A stretch of DNA of 64,000 nt from DLKC01 sp002478885 (GCA_046329585.1 JAXLUI010000001.1:1-64000); one strand, 5' to 3'; positions 52,491 through 62,568 are shown, numbered from the stretch's first letter. The notes: generated by a model not told the origin, from the letters alone. Numbers and translations: made by a program.

Positions 52491-54326
52491 TTATTCAAAT
52501 TCCCAGATCGTACGATATACGCCATACTTTTCGATGTATTCCAGGAAGGAAACATAAAAGGCGTCATGGCCAATCGTAGCACTGTCCCCAATAACAAACA
52601 ATTTTTCTTTGGCTCTTGTGATGGCCACATTCATTCTGCGGTAATCTTTCAAAAATCCTATTTCGCCATCTTCATTACTTCTCACCAGTGATAGAATAAT
52701 GACTTCTTTTTCCTGTCCCTGGAAGCTGTCGATCGTACTGATGCGCAAAGCCTTTGGCAGCAGTTCTCTTGCTGCGGCAACCTGTCCTGCATAGGGCGAA
52801 ATAAAAGCAGCCGATGACAAATCGGGCGCTTCCGATTCAATGAGTTTTTGCGCCAGCTCCAATTCACCTTCATTTTGCAGGCTTGTTCCATCACTGCCAT
52901 GTTTTTCGTTGTTACCAGATCCGGCAGTATCGATAAAAACGAGATGAGTGGCTGTGTTTATTAAATGAGGGGCGGCGATAAGGGCGCCACCATAAAAATA
53001 TCCTGATGAAAAACCTGCTATTACCTGGCGCATGCGGTACTGCGTGTTAAGCAAATAGCTTTGTTCAACAGCGGCAATGCACACTTCCAGTATCGATCTT
53101 TCATAACCAAGCTTCGCAGCCTCGTAGCTTAAAACAGTTGGCGGAAGTTGAAAGTGGTCTCCTGCTAAAACATATTTGTCAGCCAGCGGGAAAATACACC
53201 AGGCCAGTGGCTCAAGGCATTGGCCGGCTTCATCAATAACCAGCGTACTGAATTTAAACTTTCGCAGATCCGCGTCGTAAAGCCCTATTGGTGTACCGGC
53301 TATAACGTCGGCTTCATGGTATAATTTCTCTTCATTATAAGCCTGTAATTTCTTTATTTCGTCGCGTATCGACCGCACTTCTTTCATTAAAAGGCTGCGT
53401 TGTTCCCTTTCCGCTTTACCGAAGTTTCTTTTGTACTTCAGCGCCATTTTACGAAACGCTTCGGCTCTTATCTTCAATTCCTTGATTTCTTTCTGCAGCC
53501 CGCTTTTTGCCAGTTTGCCTTCTGCAGTAAAAGGAAATATTTGTTCACTCACCTTACTGCTGTTACCCACCCGCAACAACCGGACGCCTTTTTCAATAAG
53601 GCTGCTGCTGATATGATCAACCGCGGTATTGCTTGGCGCTGATACCAGTACCTTTTCGCCCCGGTCTATGAGTTGCAATATCGCTTCTGTTAGTGTCGTG
53701 GTTTTTCCCGTGCCGGGCGGGCCATGCACAATGGTAATGGTTTCATTCTGCGTAATTGCAGCAACGGCTTGTTGCTGACTTTTATTAAGGCCTTTATTGC
53801 GGAAGACAAGCTGAATGCCAGGGTTGATCGCCGGCGTTTGCAAATCGCTTTTTGTTTCATGCCATTGCGCAAATAAATGCGAGAGCTTTTTATGCTGTTC
53901 AATGCCGCGCAAACCATTTTTCATGATAGTGCTGGTATGTTGATCCGGCGCCAGTTTTATACCAACAGCATCATCTTCCACCCAGTCAGGAAAATCCGGC
54001 GCAAACAACCTGAACTCACCCGCCTTACCATCAAAACCGATGAGCAGCCCTTTCACCGGTTCTTCCCCTGCACAAAAAAATTCAATGGCAGAGCCGTCCC
54101 TGAACTGATTTGTCTCTGCCGGAAACGCAACGCGGAAGCTGATTTCGGGGTAATCGGCATAGCCAAAAGTTTTCCGTGTCACAATCAACGGATGCAGGGC
54201 TAGCCCCTCAGCCTTTAATTCTCTTAATGTATGCTGCTGGTCAAGACGATACCTTCTAACCTGTTCTTTTTCCTCCAGTTCAATACACTGCAATAATCTT
54301 TGTATATGCGGATGCCACGCTGCCAT
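52491..54326 (-). CDS. Upf1/IGHMBP2-like SF1 helicase
   Basis: A 611-residue ATPase. Walker A is GPPGTGKTT (202-210). Motif II (Walker B) is VIDEAGQ, motif III is LAGDHFQLPPTV, motif IV-like is LLNTQYRMR, motif V is ISTIDSFQGQEKEVIILSLVRSN, and motif VI is RRMNVAITRAKEKLFVIGD. The stretch between motifs Ia and II has a long coiled insertion (about 285-345) as in the Upf1-like subfamily. These enzymes unwind DNA or RNA 5' to 3'. The N-terminal 170 residues form the substrate-binding beta-barrel. No neighbour suggests a specific pathway. Confidence 0.92.
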   Translation of the reverse strand: MAAWHPHIQRLLQCIELEEKEQVRRYRLDQQHTLRELKAEGLALHPLIVTRKTFGYADYPEISFRVAFPAETNQFRDGSAIEFFCAGEEPVKGLLIGFDGKAGEFRLFAPDFPDWVEDDAVGIKLAPDQHTSTIMKNGLRGIEQHKKLSHLFAQWHETKSDLQTPAINPGIQLVFRNKGLNKSQQQAVAAITQNETITIVHGPPGTGKTTTLTEAILQLIDRGEKVLVSAPSNTAVDHISSSLIEKGVRLLRVGNSSKVSEQIFPFTAEGKLAKSGLQKEIKELKIRAEAFRKMALKYKRNFGKAEREQRSLLMKEVRSIRDEIKKLQAYNEEKLYHEADVIAGTPIGLYDADLRKFKFSTLVIDEAGQCLEPLAWCIFPLADKYVLAGDHFQLPPTVLSYEAAKLGYERSILEVCIAAVEQSYLLNTQYRMRQVIAGFSSGYFYGGALIAAPHLINTATHLVFIDTAGSGNNEKHGSDGTSLQNEGELELAQKLIESEAPDLSSAAFISPYAGQVAAARELLPKALRISTIDSFQGQEKEVIILSLVRSNEDGEIGFLKDYRRMNVAITRAKEKLFVIGDSATIGHDAFYVSFLEYIEKYGVYRTIWEFE

Positions 54327-54409
54327 GCGGTGAAAATACAGCGAACGGCACTAATAAAAAACTCATGCATTTTCGTGTTAGCCGCCACCTTTTTTAGAAC
54401 AGTTATGCA

Positions 54410-54460
54410 GCCGGCTGTAGAACATGCATGAGGCTTTCGTTGCGTCGCACGCTTCAGGTG
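54410..54460 (+). repeat. Dispersed intergenic repeat, copy 12
   Basis: GCCGGCT, 23 variable bases, then TTGCGTCGCACGCTT at 54440-54454. It lies between the helicase start and the end of the MBL gene. Confidence 0.82.
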
Positions 54461-54489
54461 TCAGTACAACACTGAACCATCTAAACGTT

Positions 54490-55386
54490 TTATGCACTCA
54501 ACTCTTCATATGCTGCAGTAAGCGGCCTGTCAATGCCATCCCCTTTCCATTCTTCTGCACCCGGAATAACCGTTGTTTTTAATATTTCGTCTTTTGATTT
54601 GCCGCTCCTGATCGCAGCCTCTACATAGGTGAGTGTTTTGTCTAGATAATTCCTGAAGGCTTTCAGGTCTTCGGCGTTGCCGGTTACTTCGTAACCATCG
54701 GCTGCATGTCCAAAAACATAAGTAGTTTTCTTTGGGAATTTATCTACGGCCTTATCAAGAACAGTGATCCAGTTTTTCATGTTGGCGCCGGCGCTCCTGT
54801 CAACAAACGGATGGCGGCGGTTGAACACCAGGTCGCCCATATGAACGATGTGTTCTTTTTCAAAATGGATCAGGGCATCACCGTTGGTATGACCTGCGCC
54901 GAAGTAATGCAAGCTGATTTTTTCAGCGCCGGTCTTCTGGCTCCAAACCGTGCCAAAAACCTGGTCGGGGTATAATTGTTTGTCTTCAGCGTTTTTCTCT
55001 TTTGCCACCCGTTGCTGGTTGGCTTTACTGTTTTCGTGTGCCAGCACATTCTGCACCAGTCCTTTAAAGGCAATATTGCCACTGGTATGGTCGCCGTGAT
55101 GGTGTGTATTCATTAATAATTTGAAGGATAGGGCAGACTGTTTCTTCAGCTCATCGATCAGGTGTTGCGATTGTTCGGGAAACTGTGAATCCACCACGAT
55201 AATACCTTCTTTGTTAAACTGGAAAAGTATGGTGCCGCCCTTTTCGGTGAAGATGCCTGTTTCTTTTGTAAGCATTTTTATTTTCCAGGCCGGTTGCTGG
55301 AAGAATGCCGCCATTAATTGTTGTTTTGACAATAACAAAGCGCCTGTAGCCAGCGCTGAACTGCGCAGAAATGATTTACGGTTCAT
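54490..55386 (-). CDS. Exported MBL-fold metallo-hydrolase
   Basis: A 298-residue protein with an export signal of near-Tat form (NRKSFLRSSALATGALLL). The metallo-beta-lactamase zinc motif HHHGDH is at 95-100. Further ligands are in GAGHTNGD, GDLVFN and the late FGHA. An upstream strand ends VVDSQF, carrying the usual Asp. The family includes beta-lactamases, lactonases and cyclase-type enzymes; no clue decides between them, and B1/B2 residues of lactam degraders were not found. It stands alone between two repeat copies. Confidence 0.85.
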   Translation of the reverse strand: MNRKSFLRSSALATGALLLSKQQLMAAFFQQPAWKIKMLTKETGIFTEKGGTILFQFNKEGIIVVDSQFPEQSQHLIDELKKQSALSFKLLMNTHHHGDHTSGNIAFKGLVQNVLAHENSKANQQRVAKEKNAEDKQLYPDQVFGTVWSQKTGAEKISLHYFGAGHTNGDALIHFEKEHIVHMGDLVFNRRHPFVDRSAGANMKNWITVLDKAVDKFPKKTTYVFGHAADGYEVTGNAEDLKAFRNYLDKTLTYVEAAIRSGKSKDEILKTTVIPGAEEWKGDGIDRPLTAAYEELSA

Positions 55387-55428
55387 AGTGTGATTTTTTG
55401 TTGGTTAACCCTGGTGCTTAAAGATACA

Positions 55429-55477
55429 AAGTACAAGAGTGCGACGCAACAATGTTCCATAGAATTGGTCAGCCGGG
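55429..55477 (-). repeat. Dispersed intergenic repeat, copy 13
   Basis: The minus-strand sequence CCCGGCT, 21 variable bases, then TTGCGTCGCACTCTT at 55435-55449 followed by GTACTT. It lies between the MBL gene start and the terminator of the next minus-strand gene. Confidence 0.82.
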
Positions 55478-55580
55478 CTCCTATAACCGGCTGTTGGAAA
55501 CAATGATCTTACGTTGCTAAATATGGCTAAAGCGTACTTTGCAGAATATGAGATTAGAACACACTGTTGCCTATAAAAAA

Positions 55581-55603
55581 AGCAGTGCAAAAAATGCACT
55601 GCT
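55581..55603 (-). terminator. Rho-independent terminator after the PKD-like T9SS gene
   Basis: AGCAGTGCA pairs with TGCACTGCT (5-nt loop), followed on the minus strand by seven T. Confidence 0.9.
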
Positions 55604-55626
55604 CTTGTTATTTGACCACAACGTTA

Positions 55627-58443
55627 TTATCGCTCGATGATCACCTTTTCTGACCTGGCAGTTCCTTTCTGATCGATTATTGTAAGCAGGTAAACACCAC
55701 CAGCCACCATTGATACATCCATCGTTTGCTGCGCGGTTATGGAGGGGCTCATCTGCAGTTTTTGCTGTACAAGCATTTTGCCTTCGAGGCTGCGCAACTG
55801 TATGGCAACACTGCCGGTATAACCGGTTAATTGTATATATATAACCGATTTGGCAGGGTTAGGTGATATGCGCACACCGGGCAGCACCTGTCCTGTTTTT
55901 AAATTGGTGGAACTGGTCATTTTGCAGGTCAACAGGCTCACCGCTAAAGATTGGAACGAAGAGCTACCACAGGCATTGCTGCCGGAGACTCTCACATTAC
56001 CGGCGAGCGTGCCCATATTCATTGTTATTGCTGCAGTACCTTGTCCTGCTGTTATGCTGGCGCCATTAGGCACCACCCAGTTATACGTTACCCCCGGAAC
56101 TGCAGTTGTGTTGTACTTGAGACCTATAGCCTGCGGACAAACAGCAGCGGGCCCGGTAATAGCAGCAGGTACAGCCGGCTTGGATGCAATTGAAATACTT
56201 TTCGCAGCGCTTTTGGTAGCGCAGGATGTTCCTGCAGTTACCGATATAGACCCTTGTACGAAGCTGGCACCAAAGTTTACCGATATGGCATTTGTTCCCT
56301 GCCCGCTTGCGATAACAGCGGTGGAAGGCACTTTCCATGTGTAGACTGTGGCACCCGTAACGAGCGCACAAGAATAGTTTTGAGTAGAACCAGCACAAAC
56401 AGCCGATATAGGCCCGGCTATGCTGGAAGGCATATCGGGATTACGGGACAACTGAACCGATTGCGCGGCACTGGCGCCATTGCAATTGGAAGCGGTTACG
56501 CTAAGGGTTCCCGATGCAAACCCTGACAGGAAAGACAGTTCAATTTGTTCCGTTCCCTGGCCGGACTTTATATTGGTGTTGGCGGGTACTACCCAGTTGT
56601 ATACGGTTGCATTCGGTACGGAAGCGATCGTATATATTTGATTGGAGCACAATCCGACTGTTTTCCCATTTATAGCACCCGGGGTAATTGGTTTGGCATC
56701 GTAATATTTTATCTGCCGGCAGAACGAAGCCGATTGTCCGCATGCGTTGATCGCTTTTACACATATATCACCACTTACATAAGCAGCATTAAAGCTCAGC
56801 ACGATACTGTCTTTTGTTGAACTTCCCGTTGCACCTGGTGGCAGCGTCCATTGGTACGACGCCGCGCCAGCCACCGGGGCTACCGAGAATACCTGGTTGG
56901 TTGAATTGCGGCATACGCCGGCAGGCCCTACAATTGCAGTTGGAGCGACAAGGTCAGGAACAGGATTAATGATAACCGGGTTCGAAGCATAGGTTGTTTT
57001 ACAATCAGGCGTTGCGAGCAGACGTACAACAATATTATAACTGCCCACAGCAAGACTTTTAAAAGTGGCTGTATTCTTAAAACTTACTCCATTATCAATA
57101 CTATACTGCATGGTAGACGCCGAAGTGGCTTTCACAGTAATTTGCCCTGCAGGCACCAGGCAACTGGGTTGTGTAACCCGGGGATCTGTAACCACGGGCG
57201 GGGTACAGTTATTATTATCATCATTCGAGATGGTGCCGAGACCCTGGGCGTCGGATACGGTAGCGCCTGTTACGCTGCTGACGTTCACAAAGAAAGTCTC
57301 ATTGGGCTCAACCGTTATGTCGCCATTTACGGTAACAGTAAAATTATAAGACAAGCTGCCAGCAGGTATGGTTTGGCTGGTCAAAGATTTCGCTACATAA
57401 TCAGCATTAGCAGTGGTGGCGGTATTGTCTGCCGTAGCAATATTAAAGGTTACGCCGCCAGCCGGTGCGGGGGAAGAAAGGCTGACGGTAAAGTTAAAGC
57501 TGGAACTGCCACTGTTGCCTTCGTTTTGCGTAACATCATTTATGGAGAGTGATGGAATCACAACCGGTGCATTGTACTTGTATATTACCTGTGTTGCAGT
57601 GGTTATTTCCTTGTTAAGCGTAACTGCTGCTATGGGCTCCTTGGCCACATTGTTATAGAAAAAATAGGTAATGATGGTATCTACGCTGAGCCCATGAAAA
57701 CCGGCCTGGCGGGCAATATCACTAATGTCCAGCCAGCCAAGAAAATTTTTGCCGTCGAGACGGGTAATCCAGTATTCTGTGCGTTTTTCCCGGAGTACGT
57801 TGTAGGAGCCGCCGGGTATGCTTAGTGTACCAAAAGCATCCACCACGTCGGTACGGCTTATGGATACCCGATAGCGTAGGGAGTCAAAGGTGGCGGGTAA
57901 AGCCGCTATCAATGAAGGCGTAAAAGCCGAGGGCAAAAAGCCTTCAAGTGATGACGATGAACTTTGGTAGATATCGAAAAAATTTAAGGGTGCCTGGCGT
58001 TCCGGCACCGGGGGAAGGTAATCGAAAAGACTATTGGCAACGAGGTCATATGGTGCAATGCCATAGTACGCTTGCCTTTCAAACCTGTTACTGGTTACAT
58101 TGTAGTAATCTTCGGTGCCGGGAGCATTTACCGTAAACAATTCTGCACCGGGCACCTGTGCGCCAACTGAACCCTGGTTGGCCGGCTTATAGATGTTGGT
58201 TTGGATCGTGCCGGGTTGCAGGGCGCTGAGGTCCCAAAACTGGGGGCCGCCGGGGGCAGTGTAGACGGCTATACCGATTGCGGGGTTTGTGGCCACCGCG
58301 GTTTTCAGCGTATCCCCGGCAACAGGAAAGGTTGCGTTGGTTACAGTAATCTGGGCGAATGATACGGTGCTGGCACCGAGGCTGACAATGATAGCCATTG
58401 ATAAATTGCGAATGGCAGTTAAAAAGATTGATTTGAATTGCAT
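55627..58443 (-). CDS. Large secreted Calx-beta/PKD-like protein with T9SS tail
   Basis: A 938-residue exported protein. The signal peptide (about 1-31) ends VSFAQ. A unique N-terminal domain (about 35-280) precedes a Calx-beta domain (about 290-415; SINDVTQNEGNSGSSSFNFTVSL, PNETFFVNVSS). Then come five tandem PKD/Ig-like repeats (about 420-840), each with the pattern GP..VC....Y.V..V.GA..Y.W..P. The last 80 residues (SPNPAKSVIYIQLTG ... GGVYLLTIID) are a Por sorting domain. It is probably an adhesive or structural surface protein. ATG 58443 is chosen because it opens the signal peptide. Confidence 0.85.
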   Translation of the reverse strand: MQFKSIFLTAIRNLSMAIIVSLGASTVSFAQITVTNATFPVAGDTLKTAVATNPAIGIAVYTAPGGPQFWDLSALQPGTIQTNIYKPANQGSVGAQVPGAELFTVNAPGTEDYYNVTSNRFERQAYYGIAPYDLVANSLFDYLPPVPERQAPLNFFDIYQSSSSSLEGFLPSAFTPSLIAALPATFDSLRYRVSISRTDVVDAFGTLSIPGGSYNVLREKRTEYWITRLDGKNFLGWLDISDIARQAGFHGLSVDTIITYFFYNNVAKEPIAAVTLNKEITTATQVIYKYNAPVVIPSLSINDVTQNEGNSGSSSFNFTVSLSSPAPAGGVTFNIATADNTATTANADYVAKSLTSQTIPAGSLSYNFTVTVNGDITVEPNETFFVNVSSVTGATVSDAQGLGTISNDDNNNCTPPVVTDPRVTQPSCLVPAGQITVKATSASTMQYSIDNGVSFKNTATFKSLAVGSYNIVVRLLATPDCKTTYASNPVIINPVPDLVAPTAIVGPAGVCRNSTNQVFSVAPVAGAASYQWTLPPGATGSSTKDSIVLSFNAAYVSGDICVKAINACGQSASFCRQIKYYDAKPITPGAINGKTVGLCSNQIYTIASVPNATVYNWVVPANTNIKSGQGTEQIELSFLSGFASGTLSVTASNCNGASAAQSVQLSRNPDMPSSIAGPISAVCAGSTQNYSCALVTGATVYTWKVPSTAVIASGQGTNAISVNFGASFVQGSISVTAGTSCATKSAAKSISIASKPAVPAAITGPAAVCPQAIGLKYNTTAVPGVTYNWVVPNGASITAGQGTAAITMNMGTLAGNVRVSGSNACGSSSFQSLAVSLLTCKMTSSTNLKTGQVLPGVRISPNPAKSVIYIQLTGYTGSVAIQLRSLEGKMLVQQKLQMSPSITAQQTMDVSMVAGGVYLLTIIDQKGTARSEKVIIER

Positions 58444-58727
58444 GTTGTCTTTTTTGGGGGTGTGGTTGTCCTTAATATGACCGGAAAGAGTCAAATTGTT
58501 TACCTGCTGAAGGGTTAGTACCTACAGTGGGTATGGACATTTTAAAGTATTTACAAGCCTGGATAAAGGAAGATAAATGGTAGGGTGTCAGACAAGCGGC
58601 TATGTTCGGGCTCTTTCAAAAAAGAAAGTCAATAATCGGGTACAATCAAAAATCATTGCACATAGCAATTTAGTGAAATAATTACGATATCATTTTTTTT
58701 AAGGATAAAAACAGCAAAAGACAAGTC

Positions 58728-59996
58728 TTATGCAAATGGTTGTGAAATAGAAGGGCTCGGCTGCGAAAACCAACGTACGCCATCTTCAGCCATATAAGCA
58801 CAGTCTTCGAGCCGTACGCCAAATTCACCGGGGATGGCAATGGTCGGCTCCACGCTGAAACACATGCCCACCTGCAACAATTGCTTATTGCCTTTAACCA
58901 TATTGCCCCACTCATGTCCATCCATCCCGATACCATGACCGGTGCGGTGTGGTAAACCGGGCAACCTATAACCGGGGCCGAAACCCGCGTCTGTCAATAC
59001 TTTTCGGGCAGCCGCATCAACATTTTCACACGGCGATCCAAGCTTTGCTGCAGCAAAGCCTGCAGCCTGCGATTGTTTTTCAAGATTCCATATGTCGAGT
59101 TGACGTTTGGTGGGTTCGGCACCGAAAACGATCGTTCTGCTGATATCGGAACTGTAGCCATGAACTGAACAGCCGCAATCCATCAGCACAATGTCGCCGG
59201 CTTTTAGTTTCTGTGGTTTCACGCTGCCATGGGGCAGGGCAGAAGCCTCTGCAAAATTGGCCATAGCGAAGTCGTGATTGCCACCAAGCTTTTCATGCGT
59301 CGCTGCCACTGCAGCGGCAAATACGGCCGGGCTATCGCCTTCCTTTAACGCAGCGATGCCTGCTTTTATCGCCGCAACAGTAATGTCATTTGCTTTTTGC
59401 ATCAAGGCGAGTTCGGCTGCAGATTTTATTAAACGGCATTGCGCGGTTACGGGATCAGCACTTACATATTCCAAATGCGCAGCTTCTTTTCTCAGCCCGT
59501 CGAATACAAAAAAGCGGAGCCGCTCCTCCATACCAATCTTACCTGCTTTAATGCCCGAATCTTTAAGCGCCGTAGCTATAAGTTTATATGGGCTTTCATC
59601 TTCCTGCCATACATAAACATCTTTGCCGATCTTAAGCAATTCCCTGAATCGGTCTTCTTCAAAAGCAGGGCATACGTATTTGATATCGCCTTTGGCGGGT
59701 ATTATGGCAACGAAAGTCCGCTCGCTGGGCCACCAGCTTACACCGGTAAAATACATCAATGTAGTGCCTGAATCGATCACTACTGCTTCGATCTTTTTTT
59801 CTGCCATAAGCTGCTGCGCTTTGGCAATCCGGGTAAGCCTTTCGGCATCGGTGATAGGAGGGGGAATATCATTAGGCAGCAGTATTGGTTCAATAGTATT
59901 GTTATCTTTTTTCCTGAACGAGCTAAACCCTGTAACAATACCTGCGCCTGCTGCAATAACGGAGCGATTGATAAAATCTCTTCTTCTGAGACCCAT
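58728..59996 (-). CDS. Tat-exported M24-family Xaa-Pro peptidase
   Basis: A 422-residue enzyme. The N-terminus (LRRRDFINRSVIAAGAG) is a twin-arginine signal, which implies folding before export. The N-terminal creatinase-like domain is followed by the pita-bread catalytic domain with all five metal ligands visible: Asp in VLMDCGC, Asp in SSDISRT, His in HRTGHGIG, Glu in FSVEPTI and Glu in RLEDCAY. It should remove residues from peptides with proline in second place. ATG 59996 is preferred because it begins the Tat signal. No operon partner is seen. Confidence 0.9.
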   Translation of the reverse strand: MGLRRRDFINRSVIAAGAGIVTGFSSFRKKDNNTIEPILLPNDIPPPITDAERLTRIAKAQQLMAEKKIEAVVIDSGTTLMYFTGVSWWPSERTFVAIIPAKGDIKYVCPAFEEDRFRELLKIGKDVYVWQEDESPYKLIATALKDSGIKAGKIGMEERLRFFVFDGLRKEAAHLEYVSADPVTAQCRLIKSAAELALMQKANDITVAAIKAGIAALKEGDSPAVFAAAVAATHEKLGGNHDFAMANFAEASALPHGSVKPQKLKAGDIVLMDCGCSVHGYSSDISRTIVFGAEPTKRQLDIWNLEKQSQAAGFAAAKLGSPCENVDAAARKVLTDAGFGPGYRLPGLPHRTGHGIGMDGHEWGNMVKGNKQLLQVGMCFSVEPTIAIPGEFGVRLEDCAYMAEDGVRWFSQPSPSISQPFA

Positions 59997-60159
59997 ATGA
60001 GTTATGTTGAATGACTTTAGATAATTGCCAAATGTAGTGAAATATATAGCGGGCAGTAACTGTAATTGCATCCGTATTTATGGCATTTGCCCGATGCCTG
60101 AGAGCGGCTACAGCCAGGCTGTTGCAAATTAAACAGCGAAATTTATCAGGAAAATCTGA

Positions 60160-60909
60160 TTAAATAAAATGACCATAGTTAGAAGCATTCAAAAGCTTTT
60201 CGATTGCTTCAAAGTTAATAACCTCGTCTTGCCATCTCGGAGCACCGATTTTCTTCAAAGCCGCTTTCAACGGAATTGGATTTACACCAATAAATTCTTG
60301 AATCCGGCTAGTGATTTCATTCCAGTTTTCAAAATCTTCGTAGCAAACCTGCATGCTATTTGATTCTTTAGCAAGAACACATAGCATCTTGTTTACTTTT
60401 TCGAGTTCTTCTATGTCCCGAATCAATTTTGAGGAAGGCAAACTAAACCGCAGATAAGAAGCTGCTGCTTCGTTCATATGAGCAATTCTATTGTTTGCCT
60501 TGCGATACCTTGAAAGAACGGTTTTGAAAACATTATTTCTCTTAAGGATGATTATTTTTATTGGAGCTGATTTGATGAAATCCCACAGATAAGCTGCCTT
60601 GTTAACATTAGAATACATCAATTTGAATCCTCTTGCCTTTTCATGCTTACTGTTTGCTGAATAAAACTTTTTAATATGTGGAATAGCTCTCAAACGTTGA
60701 TTTGGGTAGTCAATAAACCTGTTGATGGTTTGTATAAAATGTATTTTCGTATTAAACCCCCAGGAAGGGAAATGGAATTCAGGGTGATAAATATTGCCAG
60801 ATACATTGAAAAGCTCACCTGCACAAAATATTTCCGGGTGACTGTCAAGGGTTCTTGCTAAAACAGTTGACCCACTTCTAGGAACGGACAAAATGATAAA
60901 TTGTTCCAT
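60160..60909 (-). CDS. Sulfotransferase-family protein (Stf0-like)
   Basis: A 249-residue soluble enzyme. The start FIILSVPRSGSTVLARTLDSHP is a PAPS 5'-phosphosulfate loop (PRSGST), and IIILKRNNVFKTVLSRYR provides the 3'-phosphate-binding Arg/Ser. It is close to Stf0 and LPS-sulfotransferase-type enzymes that modify glycans. It is the last gene of an AT-rich operon with a formyltransferase/GINT fusion (21-base gap) and a glycosyltransferase, so sulfation of a surface glycan is likely. Confidence 0.82.
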   Translation of the reverse strand: MEQFIILSVPRSGSTVLARTLDSHPEIFCAGELFNVSGNIYHPEFHFPSWGFNTKIHFIQTINRFIDYPNQRLRAIPHIKKFYSANSKHEKARGFKLMYSNVNKAAYLWDFIKSAPIKIIILKRNNVFKTVLSRYRKANNRIAHMNEAAASYLRFSLPSSKLIRDIEELEKVNKMLCVLAKESNSMQVCYEDFENWNEITSRIQEFIGVNPIPLKAALKKIGAPRWQDEVINFEAIEKLLNASNYGHFI

Positions 60910-60930
60910 ATTAACGCGTCATTCTTTTTT

Positions 60931-62529
60931 TCACATAGTTTTTATTCTTGCATCAACAACCGATACATCTCCAAACGTGAAATAGGAATGAACCGCGGAG
61001 ATATCGTTGCGCCAAGGCTCAATCGAGCCTACTTTTTTTTCTATATATTCGGTGACGGATAGCGTCACTATTTCATTAATATTAATTGCGTATCCGTAAG
61101 TTTTGGAGCAGTCCTGTGATGGTCTGTAAAATTTGCCATTTTGGGAAAAGATATTACCTGCTGGCCTTGCCTTTCTCACATCGGATACGACGGGATTACA
61201 GGGATGCGCATGCCACTCGCTAGTTAATAGTTTATCTGAAAAGAAAATACAAAGCTCATCCCAGTCGGATGCGCCTGGGTTTGCCCTAATCCCCGTAAAC
61301 ATCCAGTACATATTATCAATAAAATGAACGGTAGTATCAACCGCATGTACGTTATTGATAAGATTCATCACAAATTCCCATTTGCCTGGAAAAGATTCAC
61401 ATTTATATAAGTCAATGCTGTTATTCGCGCTCGATTCGGGTATCATATAAATATTATCGTCTTTATCACTGAAAACAAACGGGTATGAAAGATGGTAGTC
61501 TTTTTCCAAAACTCTTATCGCTTCAGGTGTTTTATTGTTTTTATTGAGATGCAATACGCTGATATGTGCTTTTTTTTTCGCATAAATGTATTCCTCAAAA
61601 AAAACATAATGGTTACGATTGTCAAGGCTAAATACACACGGGTCAGCCCAGAAACGATCGGAAGGGGGTTGAATTTTATGATAGTTTAGAAAGTCAAAAT
61701 TCAAGAGGGCTGTATTTGCGGGGTTAAAATAAAAAGCCCATTGTTCCGTAGGACCCATTCTAAAAAATTTCTTCTGTAATAACAGGAAAAATTGTTTGGC
61801 AAGAAACAGCATAATGCTGCCGCTAGATGTTGCTACAGCCGGCCTGTTTTCAAGAGATTTATGGCAATTGCGGACACCCCCTGTTTGATTTAGTTCTCGT
61901 AACACGAAAGATGCAGCCTTCCAGTATTGCCAGTTAATGGTCTTGCTAAGCAAAATATTCTTTGCTGAAAAGGATTCATACAATACAACACCTTCAGGTG
62001 ATTGAAAATCATATTTTTTTAATGTTATTGCCCAATCAGGATTATTGTTGATTAAAGCATTTCTAAATACGGAATGTCGAAAATCGCCTGGCGGATCATA
62101 TGCCCATAACCCATGCTCCGCCACTTTTAATATTTCACCCTTAAATCGATATCCGGTAAGATTGATTAAAACACTCGGCTCATGAGCTTTAATCTTCAAG
62201 ATGTCCTCAAACACCAACTGTTGCAGATCATCATTCTCTGTTATAGAGATTGTGTTCAAAACCGGTACTTGCTTTAATAACATGCTTGCATCTGCATAAC
62301 CAAATGCAGGCTTTTGTCTAGTTAAATTGCTCTCTAACGCTGTATATGTTCTCAACAAAAAAGCGCTAAAGAATGATTTCTTTCTCGGCCTATCATTATT
62401 TCTGGAATGAATAACCAGCACTATTTCGGCAAAGACGGAATCAATGATTTGTTGCAGCATCAAGTATTGCCATGATTGCACTTTATTGTTGCTCATTAAT
62501 ATAGCGACTCTTATTTTTTTTCCCCTCAT
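60931..62529 (-). CDS. Formyltransferase-like N-terminus fused to a GINT-type glycan transferase
   Basis: A 532-residue protein. The first 210 residues resemble a formyltransferase/phosphoribosylglycinamide-type fold (IRVAILMSNNKVQSWQ, VLINLTGYRFKGEIL, AEHGLWAYDPPGDFRHS), though a full Asn-His-Asp catalytic set was not confirmed. From about 285 a five-bladed-propeller domain follows (DRFWADPCVFSLDNRNHYVFFEEYIY, YHLSYPFVFSDKDDNIYMIPESS), as in glucosamine inositolphosphorylceramide transferase 1 (GINT1). This pairing is known in polysaccharide clusters, where the protein is assumed to build or modify a glycan. It is co-oriented with the sulfotransferase and the GT4 gene. Confidence 0.78.
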   Translation of the reverse strand: MRGKKIRVAILMSNNKVQSWQYLMLQQIIDSVFAEIVLVIHSRNNDRPRKKSFFSAFLLRTYTALESNLTRQKPAFGYADASMLLKQVPVLNTISITENDDLQQLVFEDILKIKAHEPSVLINLTGYRFKGEILKVAEHGLWAYDPPGDFRHSVFRNALINNNPDWAITLKKYDFQSPEGVVLYESFSAKNILLSKTINWQYWKAASFVLRELNQTGGVRNCHKSLENRPAVATSSGSIMLFLAKQFFLLLQKKFFRMGPTEQWAFYFNPANTALLNFDFLNYHKIQPPSDRFWADPCVFSLDNRNHYVFFEEYIYAKKKAHISVLHLNKNNKTPEAIRVLEKDYHLSYPFVFSDKDDNIYMIPESSANNSIDLYKCESFPGKWEFVMNLINNVHAVDTTVHFIDNMYWMFTGIRANPGASDWDELCIFFSDKLLTSEWHAHPCNPVVSDVRKARPAGNIFSQNGKFYRPSQDCSKTYGYAININEIVTLSVTEYIEKKVGSIEPWRNDISAVHSYFTFGDVSVVDARIKTM

Positions 62530-62568
62530 AATAAACTCTTTTGGCCTCGCTAGTTGTGTGATTGCTGA

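Noticed and set aside
4074..55477. The repeated TTGCGTCGCAC motif as a CRISPR array
   Set aside because: Copies are kilobases apart, in both orientations and without regular spacers; no cas gene is present.
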